From the NCBI GenBank assembly GCA_009760855.2, contig WPIO01000295.1, forward strand, positions 1-64,000: a stretch of DNA of 64,000 nt, given 5' to 3'. The stretch's first letter is position 1, and every line of letters starts with the position of its first letter. Of the stretch, positions 45,500-56,954 are shown in pieces. Position numbers and translations under genes: made by a program. The notes beneath the pieces were generated by a model. The model worked only from the letters and a program-made list of their open reading frames with translations. It searched no databases and was not told the origin of the DNA. Origin of the DNA: Cristatella mucedo (lineage: Eukaryota > Bryozoa > Phylactolaemata > Cristatellidae).

Positions 45500-46570
45500 A
45501 TGCCATGAAAACCTCAGCCCACAAAGCATCTGCAGACTTTGCGTACTTAGCTGTTCCTGCCGTATTGAGACTTAATAGCAGAGTCTGGCGATCTTGTGCG
45601 TCCAAGCACACGATGACTCATTCGAATCGGTCTGGACGCGAACCACTAGGGCTGGGCTTGAAGCTACACCCGAGTCGTCGGGCAGCGTCTTACAGCAGAA
45701 CTTCTTTCACCGCCCTAGCCTTACAAGCCTGATTAACCGCACGCCGTTCCTCCCTCCACACTCTTGCTTGTGTCGCGCTGGCACACCCACTAGCACTCAT
45801 ATACATGAGAGCAATTCCGTTGCAACCGCTTAAAGTGAACGAGTGCAGCCCGGGGTGCTGGGCGGATGCTGCAGCATTCAAACAATGAAAATCGCAAAAA
45901 ACCGCAGGGTCACCTTCGTACCTTGCCGTCAGCACTGTCGCTCGCCTCTCGGCGGAATTTGCAGTTTCAGTTTCCAATGCTAACAACCGAGAGAACAAAT
46001 AACGCTTGTGCATCGCCTTCGATGTGCACTGATAACCACGCTCCGGCTTTGGACGATTTCCTTTCATTAGCCGAGACGAACAGCTAAAATTTCGTAATGC
46101 ATTTCCGAATGCTGTCATTCCCACCGCGGTCAGTAGATTTTGCTCAACGACAGAAGCGTAACCCAACAGGCTTTGTAGATGGCACGATTGCATTATACGG
46201 GTGAGTGTGTTGCCTGGTCTTTGTTCGCCATAGGAAGGATTGGCTACTTGTTTAGGCTTTACTACTGCTTTGGCCTTCACCCTAGGTGGCTAGTCCGTAG
46301 GAAGGCACATTGTCGCTGGAATCGTGCATTCGGGGACGCTGCTGTAACCACAATCTGCGCTATAACTGCAAGCGGAGGCACGTGAGCACGGCCAACGTTG
46401 CTACGCTGTCACACAGACACAGCAAGCGCTCGCGGCTTCAGATCCCACGCCCGTAGTAGTATCGCCTCTTGCCTTCCACCTGCTACGTGAAGCTTGTAAG
46501 TAGACACGATCTAGGCTTGTGCAAGTCCGGGTTGTGAGGCTACAGAACCACGCAAGATCTCATCGTGGCC
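45500..46570. other. Unassigned; one 196-codon minus-strand ORF
   Basis: The ORF at 45690-46280 (minus) is unusually long for random sequence, but it has no domain and GC-rich composition, and overlapping plus-strand frames are also open. I see no splice signals or repeats that settle it. Confidence 0.3.
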
Positions 46571-46737
46571 GCTGGTTGTAGGACATTTCTTTTCCCCCCC
46601 CCCCAAGACGCCCCCCACCCCCGATATTTAATATCTAACAGACCCTAGGACATTTCCCCGCCCGAGACATTCCCCTCTCGAGGTAGAACATTATCCCCCT
46701 ATGTTGATGAATGTATAACTAAGAATACAGATATTTA

Positions 46738-47349
46738 CAGTCGTCCCTCGTTTATCGCGGTTAATCGGTTCCAGACTCTGCCGTGGTTTTTGAATTTCAA
46801 CGAAGTACGATTCTTTATTTATAAATCAAATATTTTCGTAACTAGAGCATGGAAAACCTGTTCATGCCACTCTAATTCGGCGTTAACGTTATTAGAACCC
46901 TCTGGACGTTAAATAACACCAATTTAGTATCCACTGCACGTATTACCCAATATATTAGACAATGTAGGGGATAATAAGACGAATTAGACTATACGAATAT
47001 CATACTATCAATTCTTTGCGTTTCATTAAACGCACGCAATTTTTACACACAACCACTAACTTTGCGTAATAGTGCAATTGGTTCGATGATGATGAAGAGG
47101 TGTACTGAGCGGTAAAAAGGAGCACGGTTACTGCTCTCAATGAGGCTGCACCTGACGTTGAAGGATTTGTGGGGGTGCTCGACTAAATAGACCAACAGCT
47201 CATACGTACAGTAATTTTAAGTGAGATGCAGCGGTGTGCAATTGACTCGGATAACCGAGCACCCGTAGTATCATTTTCACCATCTCGATTAACTTTTTAA
47301 TGAAGATATTTGAAAAACCGAGATAGAGTGAAGCTGTGAACGACGACTG
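46738..47349. mobile_element. Second pogo/Tigger-like MITE (612 bp)
   Basis: CAGTCGTCCCTCGTTTATCG at the left and GAACGACGACTG at the right, flanked by TA on each side. No transposase. TIR agreement is short and imperfect beyond about 10 bp. Confidence 0.65.
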
Positions 47350-47419
47350 TATATAATATACATGATCAAATTATGCTCACGTTAAATTCAAATAAAACAA
47401 CTCAATATAGGCGGCGACT

Positions 47420-47720
47420 CAATAGCACGACCGACGGAGGCAGTACGGCCAGCGCGGCCAGCGCGGCGTCGGCGGCGGCGGCGTCGGTGGCGGCGTCGGT
47501 AGCGGCGGCGGTCGACGCGTGACGCCCGGTGCAGCAACCACTGCGGCGGCGGCGGCGGCGACGGTGAGCTTTGAACGGGCTGTATGCACCACGGTGCCGA
47601 TGTCAGTAGGGGCGGCGGCGGCTTCGGCGGCCGAGGATACTGCTACGCGCTCGCGGCTGCGGCCTGCCGAGAGTGTCTGCTGCTGACCTCCCGGGGCAGA
47701 ACTTTGACCTTGCAAATGGT
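47420..47720 (-). repeat. (CGG)-rich low-complexity block
   Basis: Recurrent GGCGGCGGC/GTCGGTGGC units. The minus-strand 137-codon ORF across it is Ala/Pro-rich low complexity and is not treated as a gene. Confidence 0.6.
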
Positions 47721-47926
47721 GGTCTGCCGAAAAGCAGGTCCGCAGCGACCGCGTTTCTGATGACTTTAATGTGAGATTATGTAATTTATAATATACTATA
47801 ATAATACTTACTTTTACAAGATATGTTAACAAAACAATTTATATTGTGACATTTCCATAAGGGAGGGGAGAAAATCCCCTACCCCGGGGGGGAACGTCCT
47901 ACCCCAGTGCGGTGAATGCTCGATAA

Positions 47927-48590
47927 TAATAACAATAATAATAATAATAATTCACTTGATAAAGCGCACTCAGAGAACTTAATCTCTCTCTAGGCGCTTT
48001 ACATTTGCTGCAAAGTGAAATTCAATTGAATGGTAAGTAAAATCATGCTTAAAAAACAAACAAAATGAATAATATGGTTAGGGGTGACATGCACAGGGTC
48101 AGCATGCGAATGTGGTTAGTGGCAGCATGCACAGTGTCAGCACGCATAAGCACATCAAGGACGAATCACAGGGACCCACTAAATGCTGTCCTAAATAGGT
48201 GTGTTTTTAGGTTCCTTTTAAATGTGGTCAGGTCGGGGGATGTTCTGACGCAGGTCGGCAAGAAGTGGAGTAATGTGGCAACTGCGACGCTCACGACAGA
48301 CAAGTCTAGCTGCCGAGTTTTGCACCAGCTGCAATCGCCTGATCGCACATGCTGGTAGGCCAGTAAGCAGTGAGTTGCAGAAGTCGAGACGGGATGTCGC
48401 GAATGCATGGACCAACTTAGATGTGGTATCTTTATCTAAACAAGCCCGAATTTTAGCAATGTCATGAAGCTGAAAATAGGCGGATTTGACTGTGGAGCTG
48501 ATATTGTCGTCTAACGAGAGGTCGCTTTGGAATATGACACCTCGATTTCGAGCTGATTCAACTGGAGATTTGCTCGATGAGGAAATATCC
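47927..48590 (-). mobile_element. LINE 3' fragment, minus strand, internally deleted
   Basis: The (ATT)n tail (as AAT repeats at 47927), hairpin and 3' UTR are followed on the minus strand by the SPDLTTFKRNLKTHLFRTAF segment. Near 48255 the end of that segment is joined directly to the LQLVQNSAARLVCRERRSCH region, deleting about 200 bp of ORF2. It continues to LSLDDNISSTVK near 48530. Confidence 0.8.
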
Positions 48591-49040
48591 GGGGTATATA
48601 GTCCGGAGAGGAATGTCCGTACCCCGTGGCCACCAGTGTTCACAGCGGAGCGCTGCTTATTCGTGCTGCTTTATTGCAGCCACACTTCAGGTGCACAACC
48701 CACAAACAGAGCAGCGAGCACACCCCTTGGCCTCTATTGTAAACTTTCGGGTAAACCCATTCCCACGATAGGATTTGTCTTGGACGACGGACAAGACGAC
48801 GCGAGGTCTGTAGCAAGCTAGCTAAAGACATGATACATTTTATCTGAGCGGCGGCCAAGCGTGAAAATGAATTGACAGGTTTTTGTGAGCGATGTTTCAG
48901 AGCAGCGCATTGGTAACCGGGCCCGTAAAGTACTCAATTGCAGCCATCCAGTTAAATGTAATCTAGCTGCGCACACGGCACAGCGAATCGGATACTTTTC
49001 ATTGTGAATTCATTCTGCTGTAGCGGCTACCATCGGTAGA
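48591..49040. other. Spacer upstream of the first MGST gene
   Basis: Contains GGAATGTCCGTACCCCGTGG near 48610, which resembles the right end of the C-rich composite and probably continues it beyond the LINE insertion. No gene recognised. Confidence 0.35.
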
Positions 49041-49055
49041 CGCTGTAGTCTTTCC

Positions 49056-50387
49056 ATGGCGTTTGAACTAGCCTCGCTAGACCAGGAGCTGATTGCAGCG
49101 TATGCGTTCTACGCGGCTTTAGTGCTGCTGAAGACGCTGCTTATTATTCCTCTAACCATATTCTATCGCCTGTCGCTAAAGGTCAGCATCACTAAAGGCT
49201 AGCCGCTTGCGGGGTCGTGTATCTTCCTGTGCGTCACCGTTTCGATGCCAGCTGTATGCTGCATAAACTTAAAAGTATAGGCTGTCTGCTCTAATCTAAA
49301 TATTTGGAACGCACCTTCAGGTTCTCGTACGAATTCGTTAGCAACTGCTGCTGGACTGTATAGGTAATTGAGCTGGATCCAATTACACCAGCTTTTATTT
49401 ATATTCTTGACGTTACAGCTTTTGTTTGAAAAAACACCGAGAAATTTGGTTTGTAGCCGCTGACTCGGTCATTGAACATTTGCATTGTTGTAAGGCTAGG
49501 ACCAGATATGCTGTCTTTGAACTTGCAGGTGTTCGCTTCTGCTGAAGATGCTAAAGTGTTCGGAGGGAAAACGGGAGAAAATGTGCAGGTGGAGAGAGCA
49601 AGAAGGTATTTACACGTGATTTTGCCATTTAAAGGACAACCCATGTCAATTTTTTTTGAATTTCGGCTTGGATGTTCCACTGCAACACAACCTCTTCCCT
49701 TAAGAGCACGGTTATGATTTGTATAAATCAGTTGAATTCACCCATTTTATGAACCTTAAGTCTGCCAAAAATTCCCTACTTGACTGATATCCCGACATCC
49801 TCTGAGTTGGAGAAATTCATTTAATTTGAAATGTGCTGTAAGTGAAATGAAATGAAATGAAATGCTGAAATGTGTTTTAAACGTTGGTTTGTTAAAGTCA
49901 TCACCAGTTCGTATGCTTTCTTTCTGCGAATAGAGCTGCCCCTCAAAGGCTATTCCTCGTAGGGAGCTCCTTGCTATCACGAATATTTTGTTTGGGGCTA
50001 AATAAGTCAAGAAATTGCGCTTGCATCCTCTCGAGATTAGCGGCTCTGTTGTCGCATGGAAAGTCGCTGCCGCTACCTCAAGTTATAATTAGTGCGAGAA
50101 TTTGCCCAATGTCGATTGACAATTCGGTAGCCGTGATTTTGTGTTGTAGGATTCATTTGAATGACATGGAGAATGTCTACATGTTCGTCTTTCTGGGCGC
50201 ATTGTACCTGCTCAGTCGGCCCAGTGCTACCGTCGCCCTGTTTCACTTTCGAATATTTGCTGTCACGCGAATAATCCACACTGTGGTTTACTACCTTGAG
50301 CTGCAGCCATGGCGATTCTATGCTTTCCTGCCTGGAATTTTAGTCAATTCATCCATGGCGATCCAAGTGCTGGCTTCATTCTGCTAG
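49056..50387 (+). CDS. Microsomal glutathione S-transferase 1-like (MAPEG), copy 1
   Basis: Integral-membrane trimeric enzyme of endoplasmic reticulum or mitochondrial outer membrane; the family conjugates glutathione to lipophilic electrophiles and reduces lipid peroxides. Exons 49056-49181, 49529-49605 and 50150-50387 (GT/AG introns, phase 0 then phase 2) give 146 residues, close to the usual 150-155. Exon 1 holds transmembrane helix 1 (AAYAFYAALVLLKTLLIIPL). Exon 2 ends with VERARR and exon 3 opens with IHLNDMEN, which together form the glutathione-site signature E-R-x-R-R-x-H-x-N-D-x-E-N. Leu, not Arg, follows His, which is MGST1-like rather than prostaglandin E synthase-like. Intact, presumably functional. 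ATTAAA near 50636 may be its poly(A) signal. Confidence 0.92.
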
Positions 50388-50635
50388 CTTCGCTTAAATT
50401 GCTTGCTTTTTGGCCTCGGCTTTGAGACGGTCTCTGTGGCGTGCTCCAAATTGAGCAACCTTGCTAACCGAGCTGTTAGTCAATGCATTTTTGCCGGCTG
50501 TTTGCTGCCGTCTGACCATAACAAAGCTTGTATGTAAGAATATTTGATTTAGCTTGTTGTTAGTTTATTTTCACTAGTTTATGGCGCAATGGCAGTGACT
50601 ATTAATTTGACAAACTTGAATTACTGGTGTGCAAA

Positions 50636-50641
50636 ATTAAA
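50636..50641 (+). terminator. Possible poly(A) signal ATTAAA, MGST copy 1
   Basis: Variant signal about 250 bp after the stop, at the position equivalent to the AATAAA of copy 2. Confidence 0.4.
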
Positions 50642-50659
50642 ATGCTAGTTTGTCCAACC

Positions 50660-50825
50660 AGTCTGAGCTTTGGAGTAAGGTGCTCGAACTAAACGATCGG
50701 GGTCGTGGGTTTGACTCCTGCGTCTGACTAATTGCGTCATTTCTGCTGCAAGTATTGGTGAAAGAGTTTCAGCTCTTCTGCCTGCTATATATCTCAGGAT
50801 GTTAAATCGACTAAATTTAGCTAGA
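50660..50825 (+). repeat. tRNA-derived SINE, family A, inside duplication copy 1
   Basis: A-box side TTTGGAGTAAGGTGCTCG, B box GTCGTGGGTTTGACTCC, 3' body CTTCTGCCTGCTATATATC and GTTAAATCGACTAA. Equivalent in position to the SINE at 56955. Confidence 0.65.
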
Positions 50826-51330
50826 CTTTTACATCAAATGCCATTTCCCAGCTTCATCGAGCTGCGTCACTGCAACTGAGTCAAGGAATAGAGACATCAT
50901 AGAGTAGCACTAATTATGCTGAAGCTTCATTCTTGCTACGTGTGTAGCCACTCTTGACTACTAAAGCCGACGCAAGTTCGCAAGTGTGTTATGATAGCTT
51001 TATAGCTGGACCTACATGAGTGGGTTTGTCTCATTGTACTGTCTATGGGCCGGGACTTACCAGCCATTCGATGCTGGCCTATCGGCTAGCTGCTCTAATT
51101 GAAGGAAGACCGAAGCTCCCATGCTGATATGACGTCCCCTTGAATGGCTCAGACTATTGATCTAGGGAAGCAGCTTTCACTGGCTGCATTTATTCAAATG
51201 ACCGACTCGCAAGCCATAATTTAGTAAGGTAGCAAAATGGATTACTTAAACTTTGCTCCTCAGTGTGATGCGAATGAATTTGCACTTATTTATCGTCAGA
51301 TCACACGAAATTTTGCGACAGGGACAAGCC

Positions 51331-51619
51331 TTGCTGTCGTTTAAGTGGAGGTAAGCTTGTACGCTTTCTCACGAATGCACCGAAACTTTGTCATACCGCA
51401 TAGCCTGAAATTTCCTAATACTGACCGAGAGCGACGCAGAACATTATCTTGCTTCTTAGTAATACCGACCGGTATTGGCCTGATATTGCTGTTGTGGGTG
51501 CTATTGAACTTATCTTGGACGTACTTATAACAAAATTGGAGCCTGGAGGCCTGAGCGACCTGTGGGTGCTCATCAGGCTGTCTACAAGACTCTCACTGTC
51601 AAGTTTGGTACATGGCATA
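51331..51619. other. No gene recognised
   Basis: Spacer after the duplication. ORFs are short and lack motifs. Confidence 0.35.
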
Positions 51620-51930
51620 TAGATTTCGTGCAGATTCAACAGGAAATATGCTGGCAGAGTCAGTTTGAGCGTTAATCTTTTCAATTTATACACGGCACTT
51701 GGTTTGCCCATAACCAGTAAGTAAGTTTTACCGTCATTCAATTAAAAACATTTGCTGCCATCCAAGTGCAGATGTCATCAACACATGCAGCAAGGGAGTT
51801 AAGAGAATTTGACGTGCCAGAGGGCTGGGAGGGATCAAAGCAAAGGTACAACTGTGTGTCATCCGCATAGCAGTGAAAGCCTAGATTGTGCTTGGCAATC
51901 CCATCGGCAAGACGAAGAGAAAAAACAACT
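51620..51930 (-). mobile_element. LINE internal RT fragment
   Basis: Minus-strand frame reads CYADDTQLYLCFDPSQPS, the catalytic YADD motif C of the reverse transcriptase, then LLVMGKPS. Both ends are truncated and no tail is present. It shows what sequence the nested insertion at 3695 interrupted in the other copy. Confidence 0.8.
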
Positions 51931-52499
51931 TGTATGATGCGATTTTTCAAAGGTTTCTGCAAATGAGTAAGGTACACAATTAAGGCCAGTAAAAAGAGCT
52001 GTTTAGCTGCATGCCCAACACCATCTTTTTTGGGTTTTAACGGTTGGACAGACTTGATCCGGCTTGGTAGCACGCATATTTAATGCTTGAAAGTCTATAA
52101 CGAACTATGCATGACACCATTCGAATCAGCGGTCGTTCGTGCGGCACCAGAAAGTTTGAATTCTAATCTGGGCCAAGAAAGTATTCTCCAGTCCCATTCT
52201 TCCATTTATTGTACACAATCCTCGTAAGGATTTTCAAAAACAACTTATATATTCATTCATGGGGATTGTTTTTGAAAAATTTCACATTGGTCAAGCCATA
52301 CTAATCCACTGAAACCAATATCCATTTGACTAATAAAATTCGAAATAGCAATAACGATGGCAATGTTATGTCTGCCGGATTAATTAATCGGCAACAGTTG
52401 TTCTAAGCATCATAATGTCGTACTTCAACGATTGATAACAATGAATATTCTTTGTAATGAGCCTCCGCAAGAGTTTGGATCTCAATTGTTCTATCAAGC
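51931..52499. other. No gene recognised
   Basis: A/T-rich spacer, nothing diagnostic. Confidence 0.35.
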
Positions 52500-52760
52500 G
52501 CAGTACGTGTTATAAACCGGTCACTGGTCATCCAGGACCTTTCCCCGGTCGAGCCCTGCAGGGCCTCTTTGGTTCTCGGCACTTTGGTGTTCTCTATTTA
52601 TTAATACGGACCTAAGGAAAGTAATTTGGAACCATTGTGCCGGCAATCATTTCTATGCCGACAATACGCAGCAATGTTTCTCATTCATTCAAAGCATTAG
52701 AATTAATTTCGATGACTAAAAAATTGTACACCTGCATTACAAACCAGCAGCCCTTGACGT
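52500..52760 (+). mobile_element. Decayed reverse-transcriptase fragment of another LINE
   Basis: One frame reads HFYADNTQQCFSF near 52652 (decayed YADDTQ motif C). About 90 bp upstream GTLVFSIY resembles the GPLLFSIY that follows motif B. The surrounding sequence does not match the other LINE copies, so a different family is likely. Confidence 0.45.
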
Positions 52761-53272
52761 CAAGCCAATTTATTTTAAAGTTGCATATTTAAGAAAACCG
52801 AACTCCGCTTAGAGAAATAATTTCCTTTCCAAATTATTCTTGCCCTAGAGACTAGCATCGAGTGCTCGAAAATGAGTGTTTTTTTTTCCTTGACTGATTC
52901 TGAAAGTTCCATTAAGGAAATCGCCTCAGTAGCTAGTAAATACGATTAGTCCTTCCCTAGGATTTGGATCTAGTTATCAATCTGCCTTTTTAAATGTCTA
53001 TCTGGCTACCTGGTGCTGCTTTTAACCAAAAGCTATACTGAATAATCGAACCTGAGCTCGAAGTGGGCATAGCCGAGTTTCCGGAACTCTAATTAGCCTT
53101 GTCAGTGCCTCAGGTCTCAAATATGAATAAGCTGAAAGAAGATACAGGTTCTCGGAATTGCATTTAATTTTCATGCAATGAATAATTGGTTGAGCTCCAA
53201 AGCCCTTGCAGATGTGGTTGCCTTATTGTAGCTATGCTGCATCTACGGAAAGCATAATCTTGAAGTCTTTTT
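52761..53272. other. No clear feature
   Basis: Possibly a continuation of the decayed RT. No motif to support it. Confidence 0.3.
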
Positions 53273-53393
53273 TAATAATAATAATAATAATAATATTGCA
53301 CTTGATAAAGCGCCCTCAGAGAACTTAATCTCTTTCTAGGCGCTTTACATTTGCTGCAAAGTGATACGCAATAGAATAGTAAGTAAAATTTTT
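53273..53393 (-). mobile_element. LINE 3' end (about 120 bp), minus strand
   Basis: (ATT)n tail at 53273-53295 (as AAT), then the hairpin CGCCCTCAGAGAACTTAATC and the TTTGCTGCAAAGTGATACGC 3' UTR segment, then unrelated sequence. Strongly 5'-truncated. Confidence 0.85.
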
Positions 53394-53904
53394 GTTGAGA
53401 GGCAATGCGCAGATTATTTCCAACGTTTACTCATTAAAAATAATCAATTTTCAGAAGAGCTGCTTTCTTCTGAGAATCAAAAGAGAAGCGTTCGCACCTA
53501 AACCACTCACGTCATCCCACTGAGGTGCCCAGCTTGACAATGCGAGATCGATGCTCCCGAGTTTTCAAAAGTTTTTTCGCTTTTAGATCCCATGTTGGGT
53601 TGCATTGGTTTGTACCAGTAGGTTGGTCCTGTTTTCCAGACCAGAGTTAGTTAGTTAGTTTGATGTGACAAATATTATTTTGGAAATTCATTGATATTAC
53701 GGCCTCTTGTCAGGCCTTAGCCTTCGTGAAGGGAGACCAGCTAGGAGGAGCTGGGGAAATCGGGCTCTCTCACCTCACACGGGATGCTCGGCTCTGAGCA
53801 GCCTTATCTTGGCCTCATCCGCAAAATTATCCTGAGCGATAGGTACCGGCAGGTTTCTTTTGCATCCTCTCCGTCGGTCATTCAAACATGGCAACCTCTT
53901 TACA
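53394..53904. other. No gene recognised
   Basis: Unassigned spacer between LINE ends. Confidence 0.35.
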
Positions 53905-54190
53905 ACCTCTATCACGCCTATTTAGGACAGCATTTAGTGGGTCCCTGTGATTCGTCCTTCATGTGCTTATGCGTGCTCACACTGTGTATGCTGCCACTAA
54001 CCACATTTGCATGCCGACCCTGTGCATGTCACCCCTAACCATATTATTCATTTTGTTTGTTTTTCAAGCATGATTTTACTTACCATTCAATTTCATTTCC
54101 CGGGGCAGAAAATTTAAAGCGCCTAGAAAAACATTAAGTTCTCTGAGGGCGCTTTATCAAGTGCATTATTATTATTATTATTATTATTAC
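53905..54190 (+). mobile_element. LINE 3' end, plus strand
   Basis: Begins at the very end of ORF2 (CCTATTTAGGACAGCATTTA), runs through the 3' UTR and hairpin (AAAGCGCCTAGAAAAACATT...CTCTGAGGGCGC) and ends in (ATT)n at 54167-54188. Confidence 0.85.
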
Positions 54191-54639
54191 GAAAAAAAAC
54201 GTGGTGCTTTCTGTAGTACCTCAACCCGAATCAGAGCTGTGCACGCAGGTCTTGTGCACCACTCTTCGCCGTATTTGAAATCAGATTAGCGTTGGTTGTT
54301 GGTGATAAAAAATTTGCTAGCCTCTTTTGCTAGAAGGACTGTGGGCGCACGGCTTTACCGTACTTGCGAAGGAACTAGTTCATCGTTATTAAGGGTTATA
54401 AGAAAAGCATCCAGGTTCGTTGGGGTGAGTCTTCCGCTTTATTAAAACAGCTGCCCACATGTGGGCGTGATAATACGTTGATAATTCTGTGTTCTTGTAG
54501 ATAGCACATGCAGTGAAGGTCTCTAACGCCGCAGCCAGAGTCGGCCGGTAACAAACCGGAACGAGAGTGTGCGAAACAGCGAATCGTTTACCTTCCATTG
54601 TTAATTTCCTCCTCGTAGCCGGTTCTATCCCGTGTACGC
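54191..54639. other. Upstream region of the second MGST gene
   Basis: No ORF of interest and no clear TATA box. Presumably holds its promoter. Confidence 0.35.
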
Positions 54640-54651
54640 GGCTATATTGGC

Positions 54652-56656
54652 ATGGCGTTCAATCTACCCTCCGTTGACCAAGACCTAATAGCCGCGTATG
54701 CTTTCTACGCTGCTGTAGTGCTGCTGAAGACACTGCTAATAATTCCTCTTACGACCTACTATCGCCTGTCGACGAAGGTCAGCATCGCCAAATGCTAGCC
54801 GCTAGCTTCGAGGACGAGCCAGTAGCTTCCTGTGCGCCCCTGCTTAGAGATCAGCTGTGCCCCGCCCAGGCCTCGGATGCTCGAGTGTCGGCTGCTAGTC
54901 GGTGCATGGAGCTTTGGTGACTAGTGATCCCTGCCCACACTGTAACGCTGTGAAGGCGCAATCCTTCTTGCCGCTTGACCGCCAATTGCGATGCCGAGCC
55001 CACCGAACAAACTAGGCTTGACCGTGGCACGTTAGAGCCCACGGCAGAGCCACGGCACTCTGGTAGACAGTTAGCTAGTGCATCGCACTGTCCTTGCCTT
55101 CACCGTAAGCAAAGCTTGCTAGCTGGATCGAGTAGCCTTATATGTAGGAGGTACGGCTTCTTTTTTGCGTTGGCAAGACGGCCAGTGAGTCGTGTAAATA
55201 TCGATGCCCTTATCGCGATATGCTCTCTACGGCCTTCCCATTTGCTTTAATGCTGGCTCCTACTGACTTGTTCATCAAAGTCGTAAAAGCTCACCTCTTA
55301 CCTTGGTGGACACTACTCATAATCTTATCAAGTAAACTGTGATTTGTCAACCATAGGTCTGAAAACACGTTTGGGTTAGAAGGCAGTTATGGTCACAATA
55401 GTAGTGTCTTCAAGGGCTATTAATCGTACTACAAGTGAACTGCTTTTGTGAAATATCTTTTCCAGCACACGCGTCAACTCTGAGAATAACCACCTGGCTC
55501 CTGCCCATTGATAGAATGAAAATGTTACTCGCCTTCTGTTGCTGAAGCATATTGGCATCATGAGCAATCGCAGTAATTACCACACTTCATTGGCATGCTC
55601 GCTGGAAAGCCGGGGTGTGAAATGTATGGCAATTCGCCTTGTGACTGCCATAGCCATCTTGTGTGTATGCCTAGTTAGTGCTTTCTGCATGGGCTACTGG
55701 TACATTAATTGACTTATGCTGAATGATCTGTGTCCTGCTGTCAATTTTTATGGAGTTCCAAATCCTTCAAAAGCATCTGATGTTCTTTTGTGAATTCGTA
55801 AGCCGTGTAACTGCATTTGGACTGTATAGGTATTAAGTTGGATCCTCCAGTGTCACCTTTTTCTAATTATATTGTGTAAGCCAACATCAGTATTGAAACC
55901 AGTACCAAGCAGTTGTGTTTAAATCCGTTTGGTTGGTCGTGAAAGATTCACGTTGTTGTACGGCACTAATAAGACCTGTTATGTTCTTGCAGGCATTTGC
56001 CACTGCAGAAGATGCCAAGATTTTTAAAGGGAAAGCTGGAGAAAATGTACAGGTAGAGAGAGTAAGAAGGTAATTGCCCTAGGTTAGCAGTTCAATAGAA
56101 AACCATCGTTGATCGTTTCTGAAGCCTTGATTGGGCATTGCACTGTTGCACGAACTTTTTCTGCTCTAGCAAGGCCATGATATTGATCAATCCGTTTCAA
56201 GTGTTATGCACCTAATGCCTGCTTTAAAATCACCACTGACTGGCTTCACATTTCGGTCTTGGTGACATATTTGTCCATACATCTCCTTGGGGCTTGCTTT
56301 TCCCTCGGCTCTGTTGTTGTGGGATTGAAGGTTTCAGCTGCTTCATCTGTGAGAATCCACGTCAGTATCTGCCGTGCGATTGACCATCCTGCTGCTGATG
56401 CTTGACTTCTCGTTGCAGGATTCATTTGAATGACATGGAGAACGCCTACATGTTCGTCTTTCTTGGTGCATTGTACCTGCTCACTGGGCCTAGTGCGACT
56501 GTTGCTTTGTTTCACTTTCGAATATTCGCTGTCACGAGAATAATCCACACTGTGGTTTACTACCTTGCGCTGCAGCCATGGCGATTCTATGCTTTCCTGC
56601 CTGGCCTTTTAGTCAACTCATCAATGGCGATCCAAGTGCTGGCCTTCTTCTGCTAG
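54652..56656 (+). CDS. Microsomal glutathione S-transferase 1-like (MAPEG), copy 2
   Basis: Tandem paralogue of the gene at 49056. Exons 54652-54777, 55993-56069 and 56419-56656 with identical intron phases and exon lengths encode 146 residues. Transmembrane helix 1 AAYAFYAAVVLLKTLLIIPL; exon 2 ends with VERVRR and exon 3 opens with IHLNDMEN, the MGST1 signature; then FHFRIFAVTRIIHTVVYYLA includes the R...H-T-x-x-Y motif typical of the family. The C-terminus is SSMAIQVLAFFC. Most differences from copy 1 are conservative, and exon 3 is nearly identical. A canonical AATAAA lies at 56933. Same orientation, 5.6 kb apart; both copies appear functional. Confidence 0.92.
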
Positions 56657-56932
56657 CTTCACGTGAATTGCTTGCTTTTTTGGCAAGGCTTTTGAGATGG
56701 TTGCCTTTGGCGTGGTCGAGGAATTGTGCATTCCAAACCCAGCTGCTACTTGCTGCAGTATTTTTCTGGCTGCTTGTCTTTTTGTTACCATAACGGGTGA
56801 TTTTCTAAACCATAATTGATACAGAATATTTGGAACTTATTTCACTATTGCGTGGCTCAAAGCCAGTGAATGTGATTTGAAGAATTGGTTTATAATTGAA
56901 TAGCTATTGCTAAATTCAATATTGGAGTTAAT

Positions 56933-56938
56933 AATAAA
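56933..56938 (+). terminator. Poly(A) signal AATAAA, MGST copy 2
   Basis: Canonical hexamer about 280 bp downstream of the stop codon, directly before the shared AATGCTAG segment. Confidence 0.5.
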
Positions 56939-56954
56939 AATGCTAGCAAGCCTG

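Larger units (their letters stand above)
46578..47920. mobile_element. Composite element with inverted C-rich ends (tentative)
   Basis: The left end carries TAGGACATTT-CCCC twice (46582, 46645). The right end carries the inverse, GGGGAACGTCCTACCCC (47888). Between them lie a pogo-like MITE and a CGG-rich block. This suggests a DNA transposon with C-rich inverted termini that was later invaded. Exact borders and target duplication could not be fixed. Confidence 0.35.
49040..51330 (+). repeat. Segmental duplication, copy 1
   Basis: Aligns collinearly with 54640-57545: MGST exons, introns, 3' region, SINE, TGAAGCTTCA block, GATGCTGGCCT block and the AGCAGCTTTCAC block near 51168. Divergence is low in exons and high in introns and spacers. 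Confidence 0.75.

Noticed and set aside
45690..46280. 196-codon minus-strand ORF
   Set aside because: No domain, competing frames open, no promoter or splice signals; kept only as a note.
47419..47832. 137-codon minus-strand ORF rich in Ala and Pro
   Set aside because: Encoded by CGG-type low-complexity DNA inside a transposon composite; no start context or splice support.
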